This document shows, piece after piece, positions 11,556 through 23,370 of a stretch of DNA of 64,000 nt; position 1 is the first letter of the stretch; every line of letters begins with the position of its first letter. Origin of the DNA: Drechmeria coniospora (lineage: Eukaryota; Ascomycota; Sordariomycetes; Hypocreales; Ophiocordycipitaceae); the NCBI RefSeq assembly GCF_001625195.1, contig NC_054391.1, positions 6,087,157 to 6,151,156 of the forward strand, given 5' to 3'. A program made the position numbers and the translations under genes. The notes under the pieces were generated by a model. That model did not search any database. It worked only from the letters and a program-made list of their open reading frames with translations, and was not told the DNA's origin.

Positions 11556-14500
11556 CTAAGAACTTATCAACTCCATCTTGACACCTCGCTTGCCGGTCAG
11601 CTCGTCCTTCTCATCGCGGACTCTAACCTTGACCTTCTGGAAGAGCTCCACCCGGACATTCCTGCTGCCCGTCGTCGTCAGCGTGTACGTCTCGGCGTCA
11701 AAGTCGCTCTCGGGCTCGGGCTCTGCAAGATCCCGCAGGCGAATGAGGCCCTCGATGCCGAAGCGCGGGACGAGGACGACGAAACCGTTGCTGAAGATCT
11801 TCATCACGAAGGCGTCCTCCTCAGCCACCTTGCCCTTGAGGGCCTGGCCGACGTAGTAGGCGATGCTGGCACGACCGGCCATCTGGGCGTTGCGGTGGCG
11901 CACGTTGATATTCTTGCACACAGCCTCGAGACGGCCGCGACTGCGGACAGAGGGGTGGATCGCTTCGTAGCCGATGGCCGCGGCGAGCTGACGGTGGGCA
12001 AGCAGATCGGCGTAGCGGCGGATGGGAGACGTGAAGTGGGTGTATATCTCCGAGGCGAGACCGTAATGGCGAAACTCGGGGTACGCCTGGGTGCCCGAGC
12101 AGAAGTACTCGGCGCTCATCATGCATCGCGTTGCCATGATGCGCACCAGCGTGTTGAAGAAGGGTTCCTTGGGCTCGACGCATTCGTCGAGCGAGTCGGC
12201 GAGCGCCTTGCTCGAGTCGGTGCGCAGCTCGAGGCCCTTCTTCACCCGCAGCTGGTTCGACAGCTCGTCGAAGTTGGTCTTTGGCGGTGCGGCATGGCGA
12301 CGCAGAATGGCCGTCTGGGGGAACGCTTCGTAGATCTTGGCGGCGACGCTGACGTTGGCGAACAGCATGAACTCCTCGACTAGGGAGTTGGTGTCGAGGA
12401 GCTTTTTCGTCTTGACGTCGACGGGATCCGACGACTCGGATTCCATCTGGACCTTGACCTCCGGCGAAGACAGGCTCAGCGCACCGGCGTCCATTCGCTT
12501 CTGCTTCAGCTTCCTCGACAGCATGAGCAGCATGCGCATCCCGTTGGTGAGGTCGTCCTGTTGCGACTCGTCGTCGATGCGGAGCTGGGCCTGTTCGTAG
12601 GCGAACGCCTCGCGAGATTTGATGACGGACTTGGTGAAGCGGATGTTGACAATGTCGGCATTTTCGTCGACTTCCCAGATGACAGAGAAGGCGTAACGCT
12701 CGACATATGGCTTCAGCGAGCAGAGGTCGGTGCCGAGGAGAGGCGGCAGCATGTCGATACGCTTGTCGACTAGGTAGACCGTCGTGCCGCGAATGCTCGC
12801 CTCCGAGTCCATTGCGTTGGCCGGTTTCACAAAGTGCGAGACGTCGGCGATGTGAACGCCGACCTCGAAGTTGCCGTTGGGAAGTTTCCGCGCGTGGAGA
12901 GCGTCATCGATGTCCTGACAGCCTGGCGGGTCGATGCTGCAGATGAGAAGATGGCGCAAGTCCTCTCTGTCTCGCCAGCCTGGGTCGTCGGTGCTCGAGG
13001 GAACTTTCCAGTCGTGGCCCTCCTTGGGAAGGCAGTCGAGGACGGTCTTGGGAAATGGTCGATACTGGACGTCCCATTCCAGGAGCAAGGCCTCCGTCTC
13101 GGCAGCCTTCGTCTCGAGCTCTCCCAACGATCGTACAAAGTGACCGACCGGATGTCTCGAGTCTCTGTCCCACGCATCGATGGTGACGAGAAGCCTCTTT
13201 CCTAGAAGTTCCGATACTTGGCGGGTGCGGAGACGGATCTTGGGAATCCTCTTATCCATAGGAATAAGGAAAACGCTGTCCTGCCTTCGACCTTGTGTGG
13301 AGGCTTTGCTGGCGGAGGATGGATCGATATGGCCGACGTACTGGCGCCAGTTGCGCTTGATGACTCCCACCACCCTGGCCGTCGGTTGGAGTTGAGCCGA
13401 AGATGACTTTTGGGTCCTTCTGACCTCTTCCTGCAGCGCCTTCCGCTCCTTATCCGAGACAAAGTCCTGGCGCTCCTCGGCATCCGCGTCCTCGTCGCGC
13501 GTGATGGATTCTTCTTCGATAATTTTGGTCGAGGGCATCTTCCACTTATCCTGCGGCAGCAGCTCGACGACGACGACGTCTCCATCCACGGCCCGGTTGA
13601 TGCTCTCCCGGCCAAGGACAAGCAAGGGTTTGGGGAAGGCCGGGACCTTGATGGAGCCTTCCAAGTAGTTGTAGGGAGATACGTTGAATATTCCCTGGTG
13701 CATCAGGCTCGACTTGACGCCAGTCATCATCCGCGACATGGTGTAGTACTCGGGGTAGAGCAACTGGGACGGCTTCCTGAAGCCCCCCTGGCTCTGGGAG
13801 TCGGCGACCATGTCGAGCAGCTTGTCAGCGTCGTCGAGGCTGCTCACGTAGTCCTTGAGGGTGGAGGCATGGAGACCTTGGGCGCGGGCTTTGCGCAAAT
13901 TATCCTGGTCATCGCTGAGCATGACGATGGCCGGCACCTTGGCAGCCCTGGTCTGGGCCAGGTGGTCGCCGTACCACTGGACGGCAAGACGGACGGCACG
14001 ATCATTCCGGTCATTGATGCTCTCGTTGGACTCGCGATGGACATAGGTCTCTAGTCGAAAATCGTTGAAGAAGACGTGAAATCGTTTGTCCTCACTCTTG
14101 GTAAGACCGGCGAGCCGGTTGTACAGGGGCAGCGAGCGGTTCCGCAGCTCTTCGAGAACGGTCTGGAGAATGATGACATCGTAGAAGGAGGAACTCTGCT
14201 CAAAGAGATCCATGGCGTTGAGTAGGGCGTTGGTATCTGGCATCAGGTAATGCCCCTGCGGGAAGGCCTTGGTTCCGGCAGGCTTGTCCGAGAGGACAAA
14301 GGGCTGGACTATGGACGATGAATGTTAGCGGCGGAAGTGCCAGACGGGTTCTCCGTTTGCCTGCTTGGCGCCAATACTGACCTTGACCAGCAGCATTTTT
14401 GGGGGCGCTCTCGAGGCAAGCTCTGCAGATTCTTGACGAGCACGGGATGTCGGTTCGGAGGTAGACTTCCCTCACAATTTTCTGGACCTTGCCGCTGCGG

Positions 14501-14577
14501 GTGGAGCGAACATAGACCTTGCTTGAAATGTTGGAGGCGATTGGATCGACCTCGCGTGATCTCTTGAGGCTCGCCAT
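11556..14577 (-). CDS. DIS3: Exosome catalytic subunit Dis3 (Rrp44)
   Basis: Two exons, 14382-14577 and 11556-14308 on the minus strand, 982 residues, with one 73-bp intron. It is the 3'-5' exonuclease and endonuclease of the RNA exosome. The N-terminal CR3 motif (IPCSSRICRAC) precedes a PIN endonuclease domain with acidic residues D90 (in PDTNALL), E118/E119, D168 and D198, matching the metal-binding set of the yeast enzyme. Cold-shock domains follow, then the RNB exonuclease domain with IDPPGCQDIDDALH (about 524-537), which carries the catalytic Asp cluster. An S1 domain closes the protein (KIFSNGFVVLVPRFGIEGLI). Length and domain order are those of full-length Dis3, and both nuclease sites look intact. 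The splice joins AAGQ to VQPFVLSDKPAGT. Starts near DIS3 on the opposite strand are shadows. Confidence 0.97.
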
Positions 14578-14978
14578 CGTCGTGGCTTTGGATTCCCTCT
14601 CGCGACGTCGGGAGATGGTGAGGGCTCGGAGGCGGCACTTGGTAGCAAAGAAGTCGGGTTGGTTGGCGTTGGTGGGCTGGCTTATCGATAATGCAGCAGA
14701 GGCGACATGCTGCTTCACGGCGCAAGATGGACGAAAGCTCCCAATACATCGATGGCCGACCTATGGAGCCCGAAAGAACGCACGCCAAGCTGAAAGCATG
14801 CCGAGATCTTTATTTCTAATTTTCTACGTCCCAGGGTTATCTCTGTGCATTTCCACCCCCATGGTCGTGCTCGTGCATGTTTACTGTAGGGCGATGGAGG
14901 CGAAAGTGTCCTAGTCACATGACGACTCAGTGATGTGCTCACGTGATTAGCATCCAATTGCTGGAACTGGACGGAGTC

Positions 14979-15088
14979 CTCCGTACTGTACGGAGTAATA
15001 TGTAATTAATAGTTAATTACTGTACTGTAAGCAAGTAGGTAAGTAATACAGTACACACTTGCTTCCGGAGTACCTCGGCTTGTGCTTC
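14979..15088. repeat. GTAC-rich island upstream of DIS3
   Basis: Contains CCGTACTGTACGGAGTAATA, TACTGTACTGTAAG, CAGTACAC and CGGAGTACC words within about 110 bp, some 400-500 bp upstream of the DIS3 start. Confidence 0.7.
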
Positions 15089-15911
15089 GTACACAATTGA
15101 ACAGTAGGCTGACATGCGCCTACTATCATGCACACCTACCGAGAAACCCAATGCACAACAAAATATGAAACGAAGCCAGTAACGATTCATATTTTTACCA
15201 TTACGAATCGATGACTCGATGGTAGTATTCCTCCATCTGGTCTGGGGCAAAGAACAAGAATCCCTGGTGTCGCACTGTTCTGGCCCTTCCGGTTCGCACC
15301 ATTTTAGCAGGTGAAATAGAGCGGAGGTGAGATGGGCCAGCCAGTGACATCCAACAAAGGCGACGATACTTTGGCTTTTGGCTTCTATTCGAGCTTGCGA
15401 AGGCCTTTGTGCATGCATATGACGCACCAGTCCCCCGTCTGGCGACGTCGTGCTTGTTGCATTGCGATTTTGCGGGGCTCGTTGCGACGACGTCGCGATG
15501 TAACCCTGCAGGCTGCAGTCGCCGTTCCGCCTCATGTCGGTTTCACGAACAAGAGGCTGCTCCGCATGCATCGTGGATCTATGGATCATTCCAAGAAAGC
15601 TTCTCTCGCATCGAAACTGCGCGGCGATGCTGATGCTGCCCTGCCCAGCTCCACAGTTGTGCATGAGCAGCACAGTTAGCACCAGCCTCTCCCTCACATC
15701 TCATTCACTTGCTCTGCCCGCCGATATCATCCTCGCATCCTGGAACCGCTGGCTTCGCGACCTACCAGGCCGAGGGATAGCATCTCGTCCATGAGGGAAT
15801 GGGAGCCGTAGGGTTGCCTTGCCACAACACCCTGATGATACCCACAGAGTTGGCGCCACATACCAAAGTCGACGGCATCAAGGTTGGCTGGCGTTGGGAT
15901 GAAGACTCTCA

Positions 15912-15941
15912 GGGAGGAGGGGGGGGGGAGGGGGGGGGGGG
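15912..15941 (+). repeat. G-rich homopurine run
   Basis: 30 bases of G interrupted by only three A residues. It could form a G-quadruplex. No gene nearby. Confidence 0.85.
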
Positions 15942-17277
15942 AAACTCGCGCATGTCGGTCGTTTTCATGTCCGGGCTGCGGGGTGTTGCGAGAAGATGGT
16001 GAGGTGCAGCGTGGCGGGCCGCCAATTTGGCCTCATGATCAAAGCTCCATATATGCTTCAGAACCAATGGCGATGGGAAGATCGCCACCTTTCCTTTTCC
16101 ACGGCCGCTCGTCGCGGCGGCCACGAGCTTCGGATGAATATGCTCTCAGCCACTGTTCCACGTGAACGGGTGCGATAGATGGTTGATGGTACCACGAGAG
16201 CCACACCGTCGACAGTTCAGTAGGTGAAGCTGATGTTTCCCAGGTGCCGAAGCTCACCGCCTCCATGATGAGAAGCGCGAGGAGGTGGTAAATGTACATG
16301 TACTAGCATGTGTACGCGGATGCACACCGTTACGCGGCCCGGGATGTGAGAACCAGCAACATCCCTTTCGAATGTGGGGAGCTCATCTCGTACAATGGAT
16401 GGGTTGGCATTGCGTCCATCTCAAGATTCCGCAGTCGGCCTGCATCTGAGAGTTTAAAGCTCGACTTGGGTAGATCGACCATGTTGGTGAATGGAACTCT
16501 CGGCCCCATCAACACCTGCGGCGCAAAGCCTCCCATCGCGGAAGCTGTCACGCAAGGATGGCGGGCCACCGTGCGGCTGCAAGGCGGAGAGAGGGGGTTG
16601 CGTTTGGCGTAGATCCCGTGCAATCGTGGATGCGAACCTGCAAGGCGTGAACGGGGGGCGAGCTCAGATGTCTTCTCTCGCGCGGGCATGACGAGGGAGC
16701 CGGAGGGCAGGGAGCGAACAGGGATCGTGGTTCGGGCCGGCGAGGGGTTGCGATGCTCATGTGATGGACGGCAAGCCGGGAAGACGAGTCGAGAGCCATG
16801 ACTCGGCAGATCGGATGATCAGAATTATCCTGTCAGAGATGGAGCAGGTACTTGCGGGCCGTGCCATGGAGAAGATGCCGTCGGCACAGTTTCGGTAGAC
16901 GCGCGCCAACTTGTCGTTTGCTGTTGAGGAGAAGGAAATGGGCAAGGAAAGAAGAGCAGTTGGCTACCGTTCCCACTTGTCGTCCATCATGGCCGGGGCG
17001 ACGAGGCTGAAGGCATCGCGCCTTCGCACATGTATGCACAGCAGCACAGTACGTGCAAGAATTGTCGTTCCGACTTCCCGGGGATAGGAGGTATGGAGTG
17101 CCAAGCGCAGCCAGACAACGAGACAGCTGTGGCCGCCAACCACGCCATTGGCTTGAAGTGGCTAGATGGCGGCGCTGCAGAAGTGAGGATGTTTTGCAGT
17201 CGGCAGCGGACATGGACGTACCAGGGAGTCCTGAAATAGACGGCCCATGGCGATATCAGGGGGGAGGGTCAGGGACG

Positions 17278-17440
17278 AGTAAAGCAGGTACAATTACTCC
17301 GCACTCCGTACTTGCGGTACACCGTACTCCATCCTGTACTACCTAGACACCCGAGTACTTGCATCATGTACAGTATTTGCGCCTTGTGTGAAAGTGTGCA
17401 GAATACAAGTACCTACTCACTCTGACAATGTACCGGTACA
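17278..17440. repeat. GTAC-rich island
   Basis: Includes CACTCCGTACTTGCGGTAC, CCGTACTCC, CCTGTACTACC, GAGTACTTG, ATGTACAGTA, AAGTACC and TGTACCGGTACATTTCGTAC in about 160 bp. Confidence 0.75.
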
Positions 17441-17830
17441 TTTCGTACGCCCACCTACCCTGGCAACATCTCCGGTGGTGGTTCTCGGCCGAGTAAGGAG
17501 CTCTCTGACTGCTCCCATTACGAGCATCGATCCCGAGGTGCAGAGAAGGCTGCTGCTGACGGCAACGGTGACGGGATGATGCTGGTAACGCGGTGCCACG
17601 GCGAGTTGGAAGGGGCCGTGTACGGCTGCACAGAACACGGGGCGTGGTATTACATGCAGATGGATGGACGCAGAACCGAACACGAGGGGGTGAAGGCTCG
17701 AATGGCAAGAGGGTCAGGGGGGCAGGAGGCAGCCGGTGCGTGCCCGCACGAGGAGTCGGTCCAGCTATTCATAGCGTCCGTGGTGAACCGTACGTTATGT
17801 GAGTCTTCTGATCGAGGGAAGGGGAAGAAG

Positions 17831-17860
17831 GATGGATGGGGATGGATGGGGATGGATGGG
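17831..17860 (+). repeat. Minisatellite, GATGGATGGG x3
   Basis: Three perfect tandem copies of a 10-bp purine-plus-T unit, followed by a degenerate fourth (GGAAGGGAGG). Confidence 0.9.
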
Positions 17861-18065
17861 GAAGGGAGGGATCAGGGATGAGGGACGCGGAAGGGGAGGA
17901 AGCAGCAACGAGGAGGGAGTGCATTGGGAACGCACCGGGAGCGCACGAGTAAGCTCGGAAGCGGAAGGTGTACAAGAGGTTCCTGATGTCTGACGTGACT
18001 GCAAAGCGCAGCAGACGCCTACGAGGTTGTAGCTGCAGATACGCAAGGACATGCGTGTACCTGGA

Positions 18066-18190
18066 GGTCAGTACTCCGTGCTCTGTACTCCGTACCTCGT
18101 ATCGGTGCGGTAATACATGTTCGAGTTCATGTTCGAGAACGGAGCACATGTATCCGTACATGCGACGAGTACTGTAGGACCACAGATTGG
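18066..18190. repeat. GTAC-rich island
   Basis: Contains GTCAGTACTCC, CTGTACTCCGTACC, ATGTATCCGTACATG, GAGTACTGTAG and GGTACCCAGTAC. An imperfect dyad of ATGTTCGAG words sits in the middle. Confidence 0.65.
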
Positions 18191-18914
18191 TACCCAGTAC
18201 TCGGCTGAGCATGGTGGAGTCCGGGGTTGGCGATCGCCCCGTACCCATGCTTGCCACCAGTGTTCAGGCACAAAAACCAGGCCAAGGAGAGAAAAAAAGA
18301 AACGATGGATGCAAGGACGTTCGATGCTAGCAGTTTCGCCTGTCAGCAGCACCAACATGTACCAAACACGTGCTCGTTCGAGTACTAGGCGTTTAGTGCA
18401 GTGTGCGCAGGTGCTAGCAGGTGCTAGGTTGGCTAGTACGCGTACGGGTAAAGGTAAAGGTAACGTCGTTGGCTCTCCACCATCGACGACAGTGGTACCC
18501 TCGCAGTGCGACGGACGGACGTTGCCCCGTATGGGTGCATCGGCACGTACTGGTAGCATCTGCACGTGTACGCGTACGCGTGTACGAGACGTGTGCACGA
18601 GCGAAGAAGCTTGGCGTGAGCATGACCGGCGGGCGCATCCAGGTCTATCCGTCCACTGGCACCTGCACGAGCACTGTCCGTACCCGCGGTTTGTGGCGGA
18701 GATACCCTCTGTTCGTCTGTTGTGAGCGAGAGGCCGACGGCCGAGGGGAAGTCCCAGCCGGCGATCAGTCGGTTCGCATCGAAGGCCGTTCCTCTTCGTC
18801 GACGATTACGCAGGCATCCGAGCGTCCCTCGTAGGACAACGGCGGGCCGATGACTCCTCATCAGCCCGGACCCATCACTCCAGCCACTCTCCCTGTTGCC
18901 TACCTAGTAAGTAG

Positions 18915-19080
18915 GGATAAGGCACCCCGTACGGAGTACTGTACTTGTACCTCTACCTACCTACCACGTGCATGCAAGTACATCGGAAGGCATATGCACG
19001 GACGACTACGGTGTGATTTTTTGTCCACTCTTGTGCATGTATTATACCGGTGCCCGTACACACGAGTACTGCGACCGTAG
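18915..19080. repeat. GTAC-rich island
   Basis: Contains CCCGTACGGAGTACTGTACTTGTACC, CAAGTACATCGG, CCCGTACAC and GAGTACTGC, with CTACCTAC repeats between them. Confidence 0.65.
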
Positions 19081-19137
19081 CCGATCGGCAAGCCGTTCAT
19101 CTTGAACGCGCCCTCGCGCTCTGGTCGGCGTGGCCTT

Positions 19138-19154
19138 GGGGGGGGGGGGGGGGC
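19138..19154 (+). repeat. G17 homopolymer
   Basis: Seventeen consecutive G in intergenic sequence. Possibly length-variable, and the exact count may be a sequencing artefact. Confidence 0.9.
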
Positions 19155-20589
19155 GACGCAAGACAGCAAGCCGTCGTGTCATGAGAGACAAAGGGAGAGA
19201 GGCAATGCAGACGGAAATGCTCGGCAACGGCCTATCAATGGCAATCACCAGCTGCAATCCGAAGGCGGGAAACAACTCGCACAGCACGCCCCTGCACTTG
19301 AAAATCTGGCGAGGAAGGAGAGTCCGGAGAAGCTGGGCGGTTGGGAGGTTCCTCGGGTGTTCCTTCGGAAGCCCCCCCCCCTCGGCTGCTGGCAGCACCT
19401 GCTCCTCCCTTTGCAGGGTTCTGGCGGGGTTTTGCAGGTCCTGGACGATCGACACACCGAACGCAACTCCCGCTTTGGGACATGTCATGTTTTGTGGGAA
19501 GCCACCACTGCCACTGCGTCCGTCGTGCTTGGCTCTGCTGATTGCTCACTCGCACGAGCGCACGCGCACGTTCGCGACGGGATGTTGTCGCGTTCACGTA
19601 TTACCCGAACTCGCCGTACCGGTACGTACCGCGTTGGTTCGGAATACTGCCACCGATAAGCAGGCACCTTCCCAACCCTTCCGACACCTACGCCTACGGA
19701 CGCATGTGCTTAGTAGGCACGTCCAGCCTCCGGCCCATTTTCCGCAGTAGTACCGGCACCTGAGGTAGGTGCTACGCACTAGCTACAGCTCTTCGTGACC
19801 TGCTCACCACCTGGACCTACCTACCTACTCTGGGAGGTGGAAGCTTGTGTGGACGGATTTGGCTTATCCCGTGTTCCCGCTGTATCACGCAGCAGGCGGG
19901 AATCACTGGATGAAACGGATGGATAGGGATGAATGGTCTGCCCTTCCCGATACGACGGGCAGACGACACGTGTGGTGACGTCGACGGCTCTTGTGCTCCG
20001 CAAGGCATGCCAAAGCAACTCCGCGTGATGCTCGGCACGGGCGGCGCACGAGCGTCAGCCGGTGCTGCCTCGACTCGAGCTCGTACACATGCGCACGCAT
20101 CGGCACAAGGGAAGGCACGAGTATGAACGCTCGGAGTATCCGGCTTGGATTCCGGAAAGCACAACTGTCGCGATATTCGACTACCTTGCCTAAGAATGTG
20201 CTCCATAAGTAGTCCTGTATGCATTCATGCATGCACGCATACTCGGCAGATACTCTGTCACAGCTGCACTCGAGCGTACAAGGCAGAGCCGCTGCCTCCA
20301 CCATCCAGGGACGGACGCATGTACGTGCGCGTCCTGCATCTCGTCCAGTTCCTCGAATCTCTGACCAGGCAGCAGAGCATGTACGTACAACCCGTAGCAG
20401 CAAGGATGCGGAATTTCTCGTACATGTACAGGCATTTGGCACGCGCACGATGCACGAAGAACGTACGGACTTTATGGATGAGCGGATATACTGTAGAGCG
20501 AGTGAGTGTGAGCACATGTGGTTGCACCATACTTGCACGACTCTGAGGCTCGCATGCGCAGGCGTAGAGCAGGCACAGGCGCAGGCGTA

Positions 20590-20935
20590 GAAGTACTTGC
20601 TGTACAAATACCAGCCAGTACTGTTGTTGCTGAAAGTGCAAGTACTTAGTTGTAAGTACGAAATAAGTAAGTATACGGAGTAATAGATGCACAAGTATTA
20701 CTTACATGTACAGTACTTATAAATAGCCCCTGCGCAGCTGTGGATACTCTCAAGTGAGATTACATCTCCAGCTACGGAGTATTTGCACGATAGAGGTACA
20801 GTACTTATACCTATCGTTCAGTACAAGCACAACTACAAGTACTTACTTACTTGCTTGTACTTAAGTACTTCAACGTTCTTCTTGGGGTAATTAATTAGTT
20901 ACATGTACTTACTTCTACAGTATGCACACATGCTC
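20590..20935. repeat. GTAC-rich island
   Basis: About 350 bp of AAGTAC, CTTGTAC and ACGGAGTA words, including the perfect 12-bp palindrome GTACTTAAGTAC at 20857-20868. It is more AT-rich than its flanks. No gene within 5 kb. Confidence 0.8.
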
Positions 20936-21654
20936 ATGTCTGCATGCCACAAAGGTAAGTACAGGACTGCAGCGCGGGATACACCAAGTACACCAACATG
21001 TAGTCAACCTACAGACTCCTAGTGCCGCGCAGGACTGCTACATGTACCTGGCGTTTCTCGAACGCGTACTCTCGTATCCATTGTCGAGAAGAAGCTCAAG
21101 TAGACCCATACGGCGAGGCAACCGTCGTACGCGAACGAGTGTCAGTATGATGACTGTCCGGATATGCGGCGAGGCGGAAGCAGAGTCATCGAGGATGAGC
21201 ATGGCGAGAGGCGGACTTGTCATTGGCTCCTCCCTCCCTGTTCAGCCATCTTCTAGCGCGAACGCCCGGACAATGGTGGAAGGCCTTGGCTCCGAGGTGA
21301 TTGAGGCAGCACGTACGTACCCGCTCGTGTGCCCTGCTCGAACCGAACTCCCGTACAGCCCCGCCACGCCCCCGCCACGCCCCGCCACCCATCGCACCTT
21401 GTACCGTGGTTCTCCGACTTCAGCCCCAGCAGCCATGGCTCCTCCCGACCAACCGCTGACCGGCTGCTCAGGGAAAGCGAACGGCGGTGCCAAAAAAAAA
21501 AAAGCCATCAGCTGATAGGCCTAACAGGTTGTTAGTGCCTCGACGTGGTAGAGGAGCTGCTCTCCTTCAGCGACCGACACGGAGGACTTGCGGCCATGAG
21601 TCCGAAGCGCGTCTCGCTGTACTTGGTCCGTCATCCACGTCCGTAACTCGGTGG

Positions 21655-21800
21655 TACGGAAGCAGGTGTACTCGGTACCTAAGTATTTGCATCTCGTCCG
21701 TCCTTCTGTCCATACTTAAGTATGTACTGAACGGACGCTTGGCGTTTTGGTACCAAGGACGCACCTGACTGATGAGTACAACCAAGTATGTACTGTACAG
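21655..21800. repeat. GTAC-rich island
   Basis: GTAC words in CGGTACGG, GGTGTACTCGGTACC, AAGTATGTACTGAACG, TTGGTACC, GAGTACAACC and AAGTATGTACTGTACAG contexts. Confidence 0.65.
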
Positions 21801-22489
21801 AGCACAGAGCGAGACACTCGGGCTTCTGCTAGCTCCATCTGCGTCATCGGGGCCCTGGCTCGATCCTCGATCTTGACACTGTTTCGTGATGGCGCCCTGT
21901 TGAGCGTGCTGATACGAGGCCTCGGACGTACCCCAACCAACATGGTGCTACGACGTGTGCGATGTGCGTTGTGCACCTACAGGCGCAAGTGCACGCAGAC
22001 ACTGCTGCGCCGCGGCGAGGAGTACGCACGACGGACACCTCGTCGTGGCAATGCGTACGTCTCTTCTCGGCTCCGTTCCGTGCTGCTCCCGATGCTCGTC
22101 GAGATGACACATGCACGGCAGCAGTGTCTGCTCGCACCATGGACCGCAGATGTGCGACATCCGGAGAGCGGAACCCGTCCGGTCGGTCCCTGCTTGCTCG
22201 AGGTACGATAGAGGGCGACTTCGCTAGGCGCCATGGAAGAGAGAAGAAGGCGACGCGTGCGATGGCGCATCTCATCCCTGGTCATAATCGGTGGTCAGGA
22301 GACGGGTTTTTCTTGTTATGGCTTCGTCCTCGACCTGCGGTTGGGCCGTTGCCACTTGCCGGCTCGTACTAATGCACATCACAGGACAGCCTTTCATCTG
22401 CAGCGCCGCAAATACAACCGTCTCACGGCCTGCCTTGGATTCGTCGCTAGTCACCCGGTAGGCTAGCGGTGCCAGCTAGCTGGCTGAGA

Positions 22490-22800
22490 AATACATGTGC
22501 TTGTGCGGGTTACTCGCAGGTACATGTACCAAGTGCGTGGCGCCATCGTTCCAGCGTGGCGGGGGGGGCCTGCAGCGGCGGAGAATCCATCAGTCATTGC
22601 CGTTGCCGACGCATGTACAGACATGTACCAGCATGCGCATGTACTTCCGAGTACCAACGGACGGGGGAAACGTGCGGATTCCATCGCTGCTGGCCATGCA
22701 AGTACGCACTCGTACAGGTGCACGCCGCACATGCAAGTACGCACTAGTGTGCTGTGGGTGTAGCGCATGTACTGGTACGTGCGCTGTACAAGTGCTTGTT
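22490..22800. repeat. GTAC-rich island with 16-bp direct repeat
   Basis: Many ATGTAC, AAGTAC and TCGTAC words. CATGCAAGTACGCACT occurs at 22695 and again at 22730, 35 bp apart. Confidence 0.7.
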
Positions 22801-23077
22801 GCGAGGACGCCTGCACCATCTTCTCGTCGACCTTCGGAAGCTGGGGTCTTGGCTCAAGCTCCCTTGCCTCCGCTAGGCCCCTGCTCGCGTACGAACGCCT
22901 CCTCCGTTCGCTACTAGCTCGTCTGGGGCTTGCGCCACTACGGCCAACCATCTTTCGTCATCCGCCTACCTCTCCATTCTTTCTCATTCTGCCCGCGCCA
23001 TGCAGAAAGTTGAGAAAGTGCGGAACCCAAAATGGTTGGTCCATGCATCCATCTCCTTCAACTCCCCCGAGCGCAAG

Positions 23078-23370
23078 TACTGTACTTAAAGTACACCTAC
23101 TTGTACATGTACAAGTACGCGCACGCAAGTCTACTTAAGTAAGTACGCCCATAGGTGCTTGAGCACGCACAGATGCGACGGCACGTATCTGTACTTACAT
23201 CCTGTACTCCGTACATCAATGTCCGCACGTAAGTAAGTACAGCTACATTTCCAGCAAGCAGTACATGCACGGCAAGTACCCAGCAGCACTCTCATGCAAG
23301 TACTTACATGTACTCCGTACTCACGAGTACTTTGCATCTGCTCCGTACAGTGGTTAGTTAATAGTACTCC
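23078..23370. repeat. GTAC-rich island
   Basis: Starts with AAGTACTGTACTTAAAGTACACC and continues with ACTTGTACATGTACAAGTACG, ACTCCGTACATC and ATGTACTCCGTACTC. It borders the pyrimidine-rich region upstream of the Rsc7/Swp82 gene. Confidence 0.8.

Larger units (their letters stand above)
14578..23370. other. Gene desert: no recognisable gene over about 8.8 kb
   Basis: Upstream of DIS3 the sequence lacks any frame with recognisable domains, codon-like composition or a credible exon chain. All frames are short and low-complexity or arginine/histidine-rich. The base composition is GC-rich outside the islands, so it does not look like repeat-induced point mutation. The stretch contains several GTAC-rich islands, long G-runs at 15912-15941 and 19138-19154, and small minisatellites, listed separately. 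Non-coding RNAs or small fast-evolving genes cannot be excluded. Confidence 0.55.

Noticed and set aside
13410..14054. 214-codon plus-strand frame
   Set aside because: Antisense shadow of the DIS3 PIN and cold-shock region.
14578..23370. Transposon remnants or RIP-mutated repeats
   Set aside because: No transposase or reverse-transcriptase-like frame, no long terminal or inverted repeats noticed, and no general AT skew or TA enrichment outside the islands.
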